A DNA stretch of 64,000 bases from Leptodontidium sp. MPI-SDFR-AT-0119. Taxonomy: Eukaryota > Ascomycota > Leotiomycetes > Helotiales > Leptodontidiaceae. Where the stretch lies: positions 1 to 64,000 of the forward strand of contig JAHLEZ010000049.1 of assembly GCA_020726505.1 (NCBI GenBank), in the 5' to 3' direction. The notes under the pieces are model-generated. The model searched no databases. It was given only the letters and a program-made list of their open reading frames with translations, and had not been told where the DNA came from. A program made the position numbers and the translations under genes. Shown piece after piece: positions 33,390 through 46,147 of the stretch; the first letter of the stretch is position 1, and each line of letters opens with the position of its first letter.

Positions 33390-36300
33390 GATTTACGAAG
33401 GGAAGATTAAGAGAGTTATAGAACAGTAGAGATCTACGCTTTAACGTTCTTGAAGTTCAAAAGAGCTTAAAAATAATCGAATTGTTAACGAGTAAAGTTC
33501 TTAGTAAGTTTATTTGCCGGCATCTCTGTCGTAAATAAGTGATCTTAAAAGTCCCCTTAAAGTACTCTTACTAAAGCTATATATTTTAAATATTAACGTG
33601 ATGTAACTTTATTATAATTCGCTCGCCTTCGCTAACGATTAGTTAAATTATTTATTTATTATCGTAGTAGATTTTTTAAACTTCTCTTAACTTAAGAAGG
33701 ATCTCTGTAAACAGCCTTTTAAGCGCTATTATTACTTTAACAGTTCTTTCGACTCTTAGTAACTCTACTTTAATAGTTAAGGTAGTAACTATAGCTTACA
33801 AACTAACTTTTTAGTCAAAAACACTTTTAAAGAGAGTAGCGGTAAAGCCTTGGGATGATCGTCGAGTCTCGGTATCGTTAGTAAAAGAGGTATCTGAGGT
33901 AATAAACAATTGAATTTCTTATTAGTCTATTAAGTATTAAATCGCTAAGTATCGAGTGCTCTAGAGGTATTTAATAGTTTAATTTATAGCCTTAATATAC
34001 TCTTCACTTGGATTTATTAAGAAGTGAGACAGTCGCGAAGCCACGTATATAATATTAGGTCTAATAATAATTGCCGGGTAAAGCACTAATCCGACCTTTT
34101 CTTAGTACTCCTTTACTCGACTAAAGGGAGTTATGCCTTTATATTTAGTAAGCTCGACTCTTAGAAGTAGTATACTCCTTAGTAATAATATCGTTAAATT
34201 GAATTTATTAGCGATCTTCTCGATATATATGTCGTGAATAAGAGAGATTGTTCCTTGTACTTGATTCCTAATAATCTTAACTCTAAGGAACTAGTCTATT
34301 GTCTCTATTTCGCGAAGCTTATATACTTAATAAATTCTAGTAATTATAGCTTTAATTAAAGTGTAATCGTCTCTATAGTAAAGGACTAAAATATCGTTTA
34401 TAAAAAATAATACAAATATCTTTCTCTTTTAATCGAAAAACATATAGAGTTCTTCCTTACTTACGACTAAATAAAGTTATATAAGAGTCTTAGTAAACTC
34501 CTTATATTACAGGGAAGGAGAGTCTCTTATGCCGTATAATACTCGATTAACCTCTATACATAAGTTATAAGAGCGGTAGCCGTCTAGTAGCTGGTATAAG
34601 ACTGGCGGCGAGTCCTTAGTCTAAACCGCATTAATAAATGCGTTAATAACGTCGAATTGCCGTATTTCTAAGTTAAAATACGCGGCTAAAGCCATAGCTA
34701 GTCGAAAGCTCTTAGATACGAGGGTCACGGCGTACGTTAAGAATATAATAGCCTTGTCTTAGAAATCGCCTTATATTACTAGCCTTAATCGGCATCGAGA
34801 AATATAACTATCTAAAGCCTCTTTATAAGTAAAAACCCACATTAACGGCATAAGCTTTATTAATTTAACTTCAATTTCCTTTATAACTCTTTAATAGTCT
34901 TTAGATTCTAGGTTTTTAATTTTAAGCTTAGCGTCGGCCTTAAATTACTTTCCAAATTAATAATCTACTAAATCCTTCTAGGACCTTGGCTCTTTTAGAG
35001 TGTCTTTCCGGTGAACTCGAGGTAGCTCTGTTTTTAAAGTACTTAAGCTAAAGTCTAATACTAAAATCTTTTTTACTTCTTTTAATTTAAGAAGAATTAT
35101 AGCAAGGATTATATTATATAGCGTAGTAAGCTCTTTACCCCCTTAATCTTTAAATAGATAAAGGGTTACAAAGGAAGTATTAAAATACTTAGGGATTACT
35201 TAACTAAAGTTAATTGTTTCCGCGCTTTATATTATTTTTATAGAGCTTATAGTTATAAGAATTAATAGATTAACTCTAGCGATTCGATTACTCTTACGTT
35301 AATTATATACTCCTTTTCGTAATAGTTTACTTACTCTTAAAGAAGCTCCGGCGATTCGATTACTCTTACGTTAAGGCTATACTGTCTTTAGTTTTAATTA
35401 GTACTTTTTCTTAACTAAAGAGGCCTCTTTAATTTTAATTCGCTTAGCCGGTTTATTTTTACTTAATTTTATAAAAGAGGCTTTATCTACGGCGAGCCTT
35501 ATTAACTTACTTATATACGCGGGGGCGTTATTTACTACTTAAGTAAGGGCTTCTTTTATTATATTAAGGGGAATATATACCGGAATTATTACTTATAAAT
35601 AAGTATAATTCTTTAGTATAATAGTTACGGGTATACTAGCGCTCTCTTTAGGCGGAAGTATACTCGCACGAGGTGGTTTATTTGCGGTTAAATCCGCAAG
35701 AAGTATTTAAGAGATACTAAAGCTCTAAGTTAAAGGTAGTATACTCTTTAGAGACTAAAGTCTAAGATTTCTTTAAGCTTATAGTAAGTTTACTTTTTCT
35801 ATTACCCTCGAGTTTAGGAGGCTAAGAGTATCACTCGGCTCTTTAAGAGCTTTAGTTTCTATTAAGTTTATATTAAATAGTCTGATTTCCTCGAAGATTA
35901 ATTTAACGTCTTAAATCTCGTCTTCTTTAATAACTTCTACTACGTCTTTAGCTTTAGAAACGAGCTAACTGGCCTGTTTCTCGTGCTTAGCTGAGTTAAA
36001 GAAAACGTTCTCGTTAAAGGTTATATTCTATGAGATAATAACTTAATATAAAATTAGTACCTAGATTTTATATATATTACTAGTAACGTAATTAATAAGA
36101 TAGCTAATATAAGCTTTAGGGAGTACCTTAAATACTCGTTTATTATTTCTTACTTCCCGATCCTTAATTAAAGGGTAAACTCGCGATTTATAGGCGTATA
36201 TCTTATTTTAATCTAATTAAAGGTTTATAGTTAATTTCTTGACTATAACTAAGTCGTAAAAGCGGAAATAACTACGAAACTAAATATTAAGGGTCTCGTT

Positions 36301-36580
36301 AAGCGATTTCTAGCCTCGACTCTCTAGCGGGCTTATATTATATAAAAACGCTACCGCTTAAGTAACTTCTGGCTAAAGAGCTTCTAAGAGGCCTATAATT
36401 ACTCGCATTATAATTGACTTTTTAATGATTTCCTTTCCGGCATACTCTAAGAGACTATTTAGTTCGTGAGTATAAGTCGGACTTAATTCGATTTAAATAC
36501 CTTACTATTAAGTCCACTTTTAGTATCTTGATATGCCTTAAGGGGGGATTACTACTCTCTCGTTGTCGTGTTTTAAAATA
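33390..36580 (-). pseudogene. Family B outer copy, pol (3' part of gag-pol)
   Basis: This is the minus-strand counterpart of about 38460-42190 in the inner copy, interrupted at 36580 by the inner insertion. It carries the degraded integrase, RT and RNase H regions. Its RNase H end mirrors the inner copy at about 42180. Stops and missense changes are dense, with CA and TG almost absent. Identification rests on alignment by eye to the inner copy rather than on intact motifs. Confidence 0.75.
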
Positions 36581-36798
36581 TGTCACGGTACATGGTTAGC
36601 GGCACCTCTTACGCGAGCCCACTGAACGGCCAGGTGTACTTCCTACACACCCACAACTAACTAAACCTACTTACTTTATATATATATAGCTAGCTTTCCC
36701 CCTCTTAACGAGAGGGCAGAGTACTTCTTAATTAATCTTTTACTCCCTACTACTTTATTAATTCTCACTTCTTTACTCTTTTAGTATTCTACGTGATA
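36581..36798 (+). repeat. 5' LTR of inner family B element
   Basis: 218 bp, from TGTCACGGTACATGG to TTCTACGTGATA, with short inverted ends TGTCACG/CGTGATA. The internal sequence starts with ATTAAGAGC. Confidence 0.93.
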
Positions 36799-36929
36799 AT
36801 TAAGAGCTATATAACTCTTAAAGCCCTAATAATTTATATTCAGTAGAATACTACTTTACATTTTCTTCTCTACTCTCTCTAACGATTACCGCACGTCTTT
36901 ACTTACGCTTTATTTCTAGGAAATTAACT

Positions 36930-39900
36930 ATGGCCGACTCCAGGAGCGACCGTATTAAGGACCGGAAGGGCTAGACTAAATTTAATACTGAATTTCAAGC
37001 TTAAGCGTATAATAGAGGCCTTTAGCCGCTTATCGACCCTAATAGACCTAATATTCTGTCTCCTATAATAAATCTACTAGTTTTTAATATAGAGACTGAG
37101 TTTCTTTAAAAGAAAAATACAGAATAATTAGACGGCGCACTAGTAATACTCTTTTCCGTAGTCGAATTTAAATATAATAGAGCCTTTAAGGTCTTTATTG
37201 TCGAGAAGAGCGACTGGAGTAACGTAATTACTAAATACAATTAACTCTACACTTGAGTTATTGACTATATTAACTCCTCACTCTTCGAGATCATTTCTTT
37301 GACTTAAGTTAATGAGTATACTTACATTATTTAGAAGATCGTACAGGAGCTTCGCTAGTACTGCGCCCCCTTTAAGGCCATTAACCTGCGCGACATCGAA
37401 TTAACTTATTCTCTCTTAATATAATAAGCTTACGACAGTCGTATTAATATTATAACTTAGTGCCGAAACTAGTTCTTGTCTTACTACGAGTATAAATTAG
37501 CCGGTTCTAAGCTCGTTTTAGGACCCCTTGCCACGGAAAGGTTCCTAAACGCCGTCGGAGTTAAATAAGACTTTGTTTTCGCTAAGAACCGCAAAGACGA
37601 GCTTATTATAAAGGACTAAGTACTCGGAAGTTAGACAGAAGTCAGGGAATTAAAACACTCCTTATTATACTATAAATTATAGTTTTAGCGAGTTATAAAA
37701 GACACAAAGTCTACTAAAAAGCACGGCCTTTACCTTAGAAACGGCATTTTTGTAACCCTTAGTAATAGACGAGATAGGGAGTATTATAAGTGCCCTTATA
37801 TAATTACTTTCTTAGATCTAAATTCTAAACACTATTAAAAACCGATTACCTGTAATAGTCTTAAGGCCGCACTTTATAGTTAAATTACTAGAAAGTACTA
37901 AGTAACTCCTAATTAAGCCGAGCTTATTTAAAAAGAAGTAAATAAACTGGAGTAAAGTACTTTACGTAAGACCGTTTTAGCTAAGGAGCCGAGTAAGGCA
38001 GGAGCTGAGATCCCTAAAACTTCTAATAAACTTATTTCAAAGATCACATACGTTATTATAGACCTTTTAGCTCTTTAGACCCTCGGCATATTCGCGCTTA
38101 ATAACGGCCGACATCTGCTTTATTAGAGTACTCTTCTTAATAACTATAGTATTATATACGTAATTAATAATAAGTCTCTTTTAGTCTTAAGCTCTTTTAT
38201 TTTATTAAGTCACAAGGACGTAGTCGAAGCTAGTATATCTAGTTTACTTGTTATTAGTAAAGGTCGTTGTCTTTTGAAGAACGCGCTTATTACTTTAGGA
38301 GGTATGATTGATTTAGAGCTCACAAATGTGGCAGTTATTAAAGGTTTTTATATTAGTATTATCTCAGAGGTAAGGCTCTTGAACGTAAGGCTGTGGATTA
38401 ATAGTTTTGACGTAACTTTACGTCTTAAGGAGCCTACTAATAGTAGTATTATACATACTTTATTTCGGAAGTATTAACTAGTTTTCTTTAAATATAAGAA
38501 CACTTCAAATTACTTTGTTTTATTTATTTTATTAAGTAATACTAGTATATTATTATATTTTACCCTTGCGCGCATACTAAGACCCTTTAGGAGATCGAGA
38601 GATTACCTTAAGCTATATATAGATTCAGAAGAAGTATAATATATAAGAGTAAGGCACCTTAGCCTTAAGGCTCTTTATATACTAATAAAAAATACTAAGA
38701 ACGTCAAAATCGAGGGAATAAGTAGAGTTAAATACGAGTACTGCTTTATAGCTCGAGCTATAAATGTCAATTCTCGAAGGCCCTTAGAGAACGTATTTCT
38801 ACGACTATTTTAGAGACTTGCGTGAGACCTTTTCGACTACGACCCCAGTTACGACGGTTCTAATTAGTTGCTCGTTATTAAAGACGAGTATAGTATAATA
38901 AAAAAATCCTTGTTTTCCCGACTTTAAATAAATCATTAATAATGATATTAGAAATCTTGTAATTTGTTAATAATTAAATTAAATAAAAGTACGGCCTTTA
39001 TATCTGTATTTTAAAGTACGATAATAAGAAAGTAGTAATCCCTCCTTATAATATATTAAGATACTAAAAGTGGACTTAATAGTAAGGTATCTAAATCGAA
39101 TTAAGTCCGACTTATACTCACAAACTAAATAGTCTCTTAGAGCGTGCTAGAAAGGAAATTATTAAAAAGTTAATTATAATGCGAGTAATTACAGGCCTCC
39201 CGGAAGCTCTTTAGCTAGAAGTTACTTAAGCGGTAGCGTTTTTATATAATATAAGCCCGCTAAAGAGTTAAGGCTAGAAATCGCTTAATAAGACCTTTAA
39301 TACTTAGTTTCGCGGTTATTTCCGCTTTTACGACTTAGTTATAGTCAAGAAATTAACTATAAACCTTCGGCTAGACTAAAATAATATATACGCCTACAAA
39401 TCGCGAACTTACCCTTTAATTAAAAATTAGGAAGTAGAAAACAATAAATAAGTATTTAAGGTGTTCCCTAGAGCTTACATTAGTTATTTTATTGACTACG
39501 TTACTAGTAATATATACAAGATCTAAGTACTAATTTTACACTAAGTTATTATCTCACGGAATATGACCTTTAACGAGAACGTCTTCTTTAATTCAACTGA
39601 GCACGAGAAACAGGCCGGCTAGCTCGTTTTTAAAGCTAAAGACGTAATAAAAGCTATTAAAGAAGACGAGATTTAAGACGTTAAATTAATCCTTAAGGAA
39701 ATTAGACTATTTAATATAGACTTAACGGAAACTAAAGCTCTCGAAGAGCCGAGCGGTGCTCTTGGCCTCCTAAACTCAGGAGTGATAAAGAAAGCAAATT
39801 TACTATAGGCTTAAAGAAGTCTTAGACTTTAGTCTCTAGAGAGTATATTACCTCTAGTTCAGAGCTTTAATGTCTCTTAAATACCTCTTGCGGATTTAAT

Positions 39901-42190
39901 TATAAATGAACTACTTTGTGTAAGTATACTTTCGCTTAAAGAGAGCGCTAATATACCCGTAGTTACTATACTAAAGAATCGGAATTATTTATAAGTAGTA
40001 ATTCTAGTATATATTCCCCTTATTATAATAAAAGAAGCCCCTACTTAAGTAATAAATAAAGCCCCCGCGTATATAAGTGAGTTAATAATACTCGCCGCGG
40101 ATAAAGCCTCTCTTATAAAATTAAGTAAGAATGAACTAACTAAGTAAATCGGAATTAGAGAGGCCTCTTTAGTTAAGAAAAAGCGCTAGTTAAAACTAAA
40201 GGGAGCTTAGCCTTAACGTAAGAGTGATCGAATAGCCGGAGCTTCGTTAAGAGTAAGTAAACCGTTACAAAAAGGAGTATATAATTAACGTAAGAGTAAT
40301 CGAATCGCTAGAGTTAATCTATTAATTCTTATAACTATAAGTTCTATAGAGATAATATAAAGCGCGGAAACGATTAATTCTACTTAAGTAATCCCTAAGT
40401 ATTTTAATACTTTTTTTATAAATCTTTATTTATTTAAAGATCAAGGGAGTAAAGAGCTTATTACGCTATATAGTATAATTCTTATAATAATTCTTCCTAA
40501 ATCAAAGGAAATAAAGAAGATTTTAGTACTAGACTTTGGCTTAAGCACTTCAAAAACAGAGCTACCTCGAGTTTATCAGAAAGACGCTCTAAAAAAGCTA
40601 AGGTCTTAGAAGGATTTAGTAGATTATTAATTTAGAGAGTAGTTTAAGGCCGACGTAAAGTTTAAAATTAAAAACCTAGAATCTAGAGACTATTAAAGAG
40701 TCGTGAAAAAAACCGAAGTTAAATTAATAAAGCTTATGTTATTAATATAAGTTTTTACTTATAAAGAGGCTCTAAATGGTTATATTTCTCGATGCCGATT
40801 AAGGCTAGTCGTACGAGGCGATCTCTAAGACAAGGCTACTATACTCTTAACGTACGCCGCAACCCTCACATTAAAGAGTTTCTGATTAGTTATAACTCTA
40901 GCCGCGTATTTTAACTTAGAAATACGGCAATTCGACGTTATTAATATATTTATTAATACAGTTCAGAGTAAAGATTCGCCACTAGTCTTATGTTAACTAC
41001 TAGACGGCTATCGCTCTTATAGCCTATGCGTTGAGGTTAATTAAGTACTATATAACATAAGAGACTCTCTTTCTTTGTAATATAAGGAGTTTACTAAGAC
41101 TCTTATATAGCTTTATTTAATTATAAGTAAGGAAGAACCTTATATGTTTTTCAATTAAAAGAGAAAGATATTTGTGTTATTCTTTATAAACGACATTTTA
41201 GTCCTTTATTATAAGAACGATCTTACTTTAACTAAAGCTATAATTATTAGAATTTATTAGGTATATAAGCTTCGCGAGATAAAGACAATAGACTAGTTCC
41301 TTAGAGTTAAGATTATTAAGAATTAAGTATAAGGAATAATCTCTCTTGTTCACGACATATATATTAAGAAAATCACTAATAAATTTAGTTTAACGATATT
41401 ATTACTAAGGAATATATTACTTCTAGGAGTCGAGCTCACTAAATATAAAGGCATAACTCCCTTTAGTCGAATAAAGGAGTACTAAGAAAAGGTCGGATTA
41501 GTGCTTTACCCGGTAATTCTTATTAGACCCGATATTATATACGTAGCTTCGCGATTATCTTACTTTTTAATAAATCTAAGTAAAGAGTATATTAAGGCTA
41601 TAAATTAGACAATTAAATACCTTTGGAGCACTCAATACCTAGCTATTTAGTACTTAATAGAACAGCAAGAAATTCAGCTATTTATTGCCTTAGATACCTC
41701 TTTTGCCGACGATGCCGAGACTCGACGATTATCTTAAGGCTTTACCGCTGCTCTTTTCGGAGGTATTTTTGACTAGAAAGCTAGTTTATAAGCTATAGTT
41801 ATTACTTTAACTACTAAAGTAGAGTTATTAGGAGTCGAAAGAACTACTAAGGCAATAATAGCGCTTAAAAGGCTATTTATAAAGATCCTTCTTAACTTAA
41901 GAGAAGTCTAGAAAATTCACTATAATAACAAGTAAACAATTCGACTAATTATAAGCGAAGGCGAGCGAATTATAATAAAGTTACGCCACGTTAATATTTA
42001 AAATATATAGCTTTATTAAAAGTACTTTAAGGGTACTTTTGAGATTACTTATTTATTTATAATAGAGATGCCGGCGGATAGACTTATTAAGAATCTTACT
42101 CGTTAATAATTCGATTATTTCCGAGCTCTTTTAAACCTTAAGGACGTTAAAGCGCAGATTTCTACCGCTTTATAACTCTTTTAAATCTTC
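36930..42190 (+). pseudogene. Family B gag-pol polyprotein, inner copy, RIP-degraded
   Basis: The frame begins at the ATG at 36930 (MADSRSDRIKDRKG, then TAG where Trp is expected). It can be followed with RIP-type stops through Gag (about 36930-37870). A degraded zinc knuckle, a protease region and a pre-integrase segment (HLSLKALYILIKNTKNVKIE near 38640-38720) follow. Integrase comes next, then RT around 40500-41500 and RNase H. Near the end the frame contains EMPADRLIKNLTR, the copia RNase H C-terminal hallmark. The polyprotein would exceed 1700 residues. The outer copy has ATA in place of this start codon (45796-45798, minus strand). Confidence 0.85.
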
Positions 42191-42664
42191 CCTTTATAAA
42201 TCTTCCTTTTAATTTAACTTATATTCCTTTAAATTGTGTATCTCCTTTGTTTTTTATATTATTATTGCTTATTTCGAGTATATTATAAGAGCTATAATAC
42301 TTACTTTAAGTTTCCTTTATTAAAGTAGTGTTATTAGAGTGGCTAGCCCTCAAAATCCGCCCTCTATTACTATTAAGACTATTTCTAGGAATCTGAACCT
42401 CTTAAAGTAAATATAAGGGGTAACTTAATTATTTAGGGGTTCTTAAGCCTCGCCTTATATAAAATAACGTAACGTAATACAAGAACGCAAATATAAGGGG
42501 TAACTTTATTATTTACGAGGTTTTTAAGCCTTAAAATTACACTACTACCGCTTACAAGCGCCTGTCCTCCTCTAGCTCTAGAGTTATCTAGAGAGTAGCC
42601 TGATATTAGTCAAGAAACTTTTAGGGTTAGCGAGTTTAATAAAAGGGTTCTTGTGATTACTTAC
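42191..42664. other. Element-internal sequence between pol end and the opposite-strand ORF
   Basis: Corresponds to the proposed intron and 3' exon of the opposite-strand gene plus untranslated sequence. No other frame was found. Confidence 0.4.
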
Positions 42665-43346
42665 ACTTTAAGGCTCGTCGGCCTTAATCGCCTTAATAAG
42701 ATAAGTAGCGAAAGGAGTTACTTTAGTAGAATAAGGGACACATTTGTACTTAAAAAAGTACTAAAAGTATTAAGTACTACGCCCGGTAATATTCTCCCGG
42801 CAAACGTTAAGTAACGAACTATCCTTGCCCTTTTTACTACTAAGGGCTAAACGAGCGTAGTACTAACAAGGTACCGCGCGGCGCGTACTAGTAATAAGAA
42901 CCGACTTCTTCTTCTTAATCTCGGCGGCCTTACTAGAGGAGCTAATAGAGCTAGTAAGGGAGGAGAGCGCAGCAAGGGCCACAGAGGGCTCTCCCTAGCC
43001 TCTAGCGAAAGAGGAACTTAATTTCGTAGAGGGAGTAAGTGAACTTTAACCTCGAGGGGAGGGAATTCCTAAGAAAGAGGGAGGGGGGGGGATTTAACTT
43101 AAAATATCGTCTAAAGTATATTCTTAAATGTCCACGAGTACACTAATTATAATAGAGCGCTCAGAAGCGGCGGCAGGGGAGGAGGGGCCGGCGGGGACAC
43201 GAGCCGGAATAATACTAGCGTCAGAAGAGATCTATTTATTATAATTAGCCCTTATAAATTTAGTCTCACAATTAGCCAGTTAAATGCCGACTCTTCGACT
43301 TCGATTATTACACTAAGGGAACACTACTTAACTTACGGAAGACATT
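42665..43346 (-). pseudogene. Opposite-strand Cys-rich ORF in the inner family B element
   Basis: The minus-strand frame from the ATG at 43346 matches the gene at 32226-32927. It has the same MSSVS start, Ser/Pro-rich N-terminus, ADEP end and a GTAAGT donor just past 42665. The first CxxC region reads PC, stop, YYARLALSS, so one Cys is Tyr in this copy; the second cluster also shows Cys to Tyr changes. A Leu-Leu-Asn versus Leu-Pro-Ser difference shows independent mutation of the two copies. No catalytic motif was recognised. Confidence 0.62.
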
Positions 43347-43504
43347 ATTATTGTTATTATTATTATTAAGGTTAAAGTTAAAGTTAACGTTGAAGTTGTT
43401 ATTATTAAATGAAAATTTGTAAACAAAAACAAACTCTTATACTACTAAATATTATTTTCCCGTCTTCTTTTGGCCTAGCGTAGTCGCTTTATAGTTAAGG
43501 GGTG

Positions 43505-43722
43505 TGTCACGGTACATAATTAGCGGCACCTCTTACGCGAGCCCACTGAACGGTTAAGTGTGCTTCTTATATACCCACAATTAATTAAACTTACTTACTT
43601 TATATATATATAGCTAGCTTTCCCCCTCTTAACAAGAGGGCAGAGTACTTCTTAATTAATCTTTTGCTCCCTACTACTTTACTAATTCTCACTTCTTTAC
43701 TCTTTTAGTATTTTACGTGATA
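43505..43722 (+). repeat. 3' LTR of inner family B element
   Basis: 218 bp, preceded by the purine-rich AAGGGGTG (probable polypurine tract) and followed by the duplicated AAATA. Confidence 0.93.
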
Positions 43723-43727
43723 AAATA

Positions 43728-45798
43728 CAAATATAAAAGCCGTACTTTTGTTTAATTTAATTATTAATAAATTATAAGATTTCTAATATTACTATTAATA
43801 ATTTGTTTAAAATCGGGAAAACAAGGATTTTTCTATTATACTCGTCTTTAATAACGAATAACTAATTAGAGCCGTCGTAACTAAGGTCGTAGTCGAAAAG
43901 GTCTCACGTAAGTCTTTAAAATAATCGTGGAAATACGTTCTTTAAGGGCCTTCGAGAATTAACATTTATAGCTCGAGCTATAAAGTAGTACTCGTATTTA
44001 GCTTTACTTATTCCCTCGATTTTGACGTTCTAGGCATTCTCTACTAGTATACGAAGAGCTCTAGGGCTAAGGTGCCCTGCTCTTATATATTATACTTTTT
44101 TTGAATCTATACGTAATTTGAGGTAATCTCTTAATCTCTTAAAGGGTCTTAGTGTACGCGTAAGGGTAAAATATAATAGCGTGCTAGTATTACTTAATAA
44201 AATAAATAAAACAAAGTAGTTTAAAGTGTTTTTATATTTAAAGAAAACTAGTTAATACTTCCGAACTAAAGTGCGCATAACACTGTTATTAGTAGGCTCC
44301 TTAAGACGTAAAGTTACGTTAAAACTATTAATTTATAGTCTTGTGTTTAAGAGCCTTACCTCTAAGATAATATTAATATAAAAACTTTTAACGACTGTTA
44401 TATTCGTGAGCTTTAAGTTAATTATACTTCTTGGAGTAGTAAGCGCGTTCTTTAAAAGACGACGGCCTTTACTAATAACGGGTAAGTTAAATGTGCTAAC
44501 TTTAACTATATCCTTATAACTTAACGGGGTAAAAGAGCCTTTAACTAAGAGGGACTTATTATTAACTATATATATAGTACCGTAGTTATTAAGAAGAGTA
44601 CTTTTATAAAGCGGATATCGGCTGTTATTAAGCGCGAATATACTGATGGTCTAAAGAGTAGAAGGGTCTATAATAACGTATATAATTTTTGAAACAAGTC
44701 TATTAGAAGTTTTAGGGATTTTAGCTCTTACTTTACTAGGCTCCTTAGCCGAAAGTGTCTTATGTAAAACACTTTACTCTAGTTTGTTTACTTCTTTATA
44801 AATAAGCTCGGCTTAATCAGGAGTTAAACGCGGCTTTTTAGTAGTTTAATTATAAAGTGCGGCCTTAAGACAGTTATAAGTAGTCGGTTTCTAATAATAT
44901 TTGAAATTTAGATCCGAGAAAGCGATTACATAAGGGCACTTATAGTGCTCCTTATCTCGTCTACCGCTAAGGGTTACAAAAATACCGTTTCTGAGGTAAA
45001 GGCCGTGCTTTTTAGTGGATTTTACGTCTTTTATAACTCACTAAAACTATAATCTATAATATAATAAGGAGTATTTCGGTTCCTTGACTTCCGTCTAACT
45101 TTTAAGTACTTAGTCCTTTATAATGAGCTCGTCTTTATAGTTCTTAGCGAAAACAAAGTCTTATTTAACTCCGACGACGTTTAAGAACCTTTCTGTGACT
45201 AGGGGTCCTAAAACGAATTAGAACCGGCTGATTTGCACTTATAGTAAGACAGGAACTAGTTTTAGTACTAAGTTATAACATTAATACGACCGTCGTAGGC
45301 TTATTATATTAAGTAAGAATAAGTCAATTCAATATCGCGTAAGTTAGTGGCCTTAGAGGGCGCGCAGTATTAGCGAAGCTCTCGTACGATCTTCTAAATA
45401 GTGTAAGTGTACTTGTTAACTTGAGTTAAGGAAATGATCTCGAAGAGTAAGGGGTTAATATAATTAATAACTTAAGTGTAAAGTTAATTATATTTAGTAA
45501 CCACGTTACTTTAGTCGCTCTTCTCGATAATAAAGACTTTAAAGGCTTTATTATATTTAGATTCGACTGCGAAAAAGAGTATTACTAGTGCGCCGTTTAA
45601 TCACTCTGTATTTTTCTTTTAAAGAAACTTAGTCTCTATGTTAAAAACTAGTAGATTTGTTGCTAGAGACGGAATATCAGGTTTATTAAGGTCAACGAGC
45701 GGCTAAAGGCCTCTATTGTGCGCTTGAGTTTAAAATTCAGTGTTGAATTTAGTCTAGCCCTTCCGGTCCTTAATACAGTTACTCTTAGAGTCGGCTAT
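43728..45798 (-). pseudogene. Family B outer copy, gag and protease region (5' part of gag-pol)
   Basis: Minus-strand counterpart of 36930-38990 in the inner copy. The start codon position (45796-45798) reads ATA on the minus strand, a TG to TA change of the original ATG, followed by the Ala-Asp-Ser codons seen in the inner copy. It continues into the pol part at 36580. Confidence 0.78.
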
Positions 45799-45929
45799 AG
45801 TTAATTTCCAAAGAATCGAGCGTAAGTAAAGACGTGCGGTGATTGTTAAAGAGAGTAAAAAAGAAGATATAAAGTAGTATTTTATTGAGCATAAATTGTC
45901 GGGGCTTTAAGAGTTATGTAACTTTTAAC

Positions 45930-46147
45930 TATCACGTAAAATACTAAAGGGGTAAAGAAGTAAGAATTAGTGAAGTAGTAGGGAGTAGAAGATTAATTGA
46001 GAAGTACTTTGCCCTCTTATTAAGAGGGAGAAAGTTAGTTATATATATATTAAGTAGGTAGGTTTAGCTAGCTACAGGTGTGTAGGAAGCGCACCTGGTC
46101 GTTTAGTGGGCTCGCGTAGCAAGTGCCGCTAACCATGTACCGTGACA
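45930..46147 (-). repeat. 5' LTR of outer family B element
   Basis: 218 bp; on the minus strand it reads TGTCACGGTACATGG to TTTTACGTGATA. It keeps the canonical TGTCACG start. Confidence 0.92.

Larger units (their letters stand above)
36581..43722 (+). mobile_element. Ty1/copia element of family B, inner copy, nested in the outer copy
   Basis: A full-length 7142-bp plus-strand copy with two 218-bp LTRs and a perfect 5-bp target duplication AAATA (36576-36580 and 43723-43727). It was inserted in opposite orientation into a member of its own family, so the locus contains two inverted 7-kb arms. The LTRs differ from each other by many C/T and G/A changes and few others, so RIP acted after insertion. 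Confidence 0.93.
31850..46147 (-). mobile_element. Ty1/copia element of family B, outer copy (interrupted)
   Basis: A minus-strand element bounded by 218-bp LTRs at 31850-32067 and 45930-46147. It is flanked by TATAG (31845-31849) and TATAA (46148-46152), a 5-bp target duplication with one G/A difference. Removing the inner copy with its duplication (36581-43727) leaves about 7.15 kb, matching the inner copy (7142 bp). The order on the minus strand is LTR, gag, protease, integrase, RT, RNase H, then about 1.3 kb holding an opposite-strand ORF, then LTR. Confidence 0.9.

Noticed and set aside
38274..38477. Short open frame as an independent gene
   Set aside because: It is an uninterrupted piece of the family B gag-pol frame.
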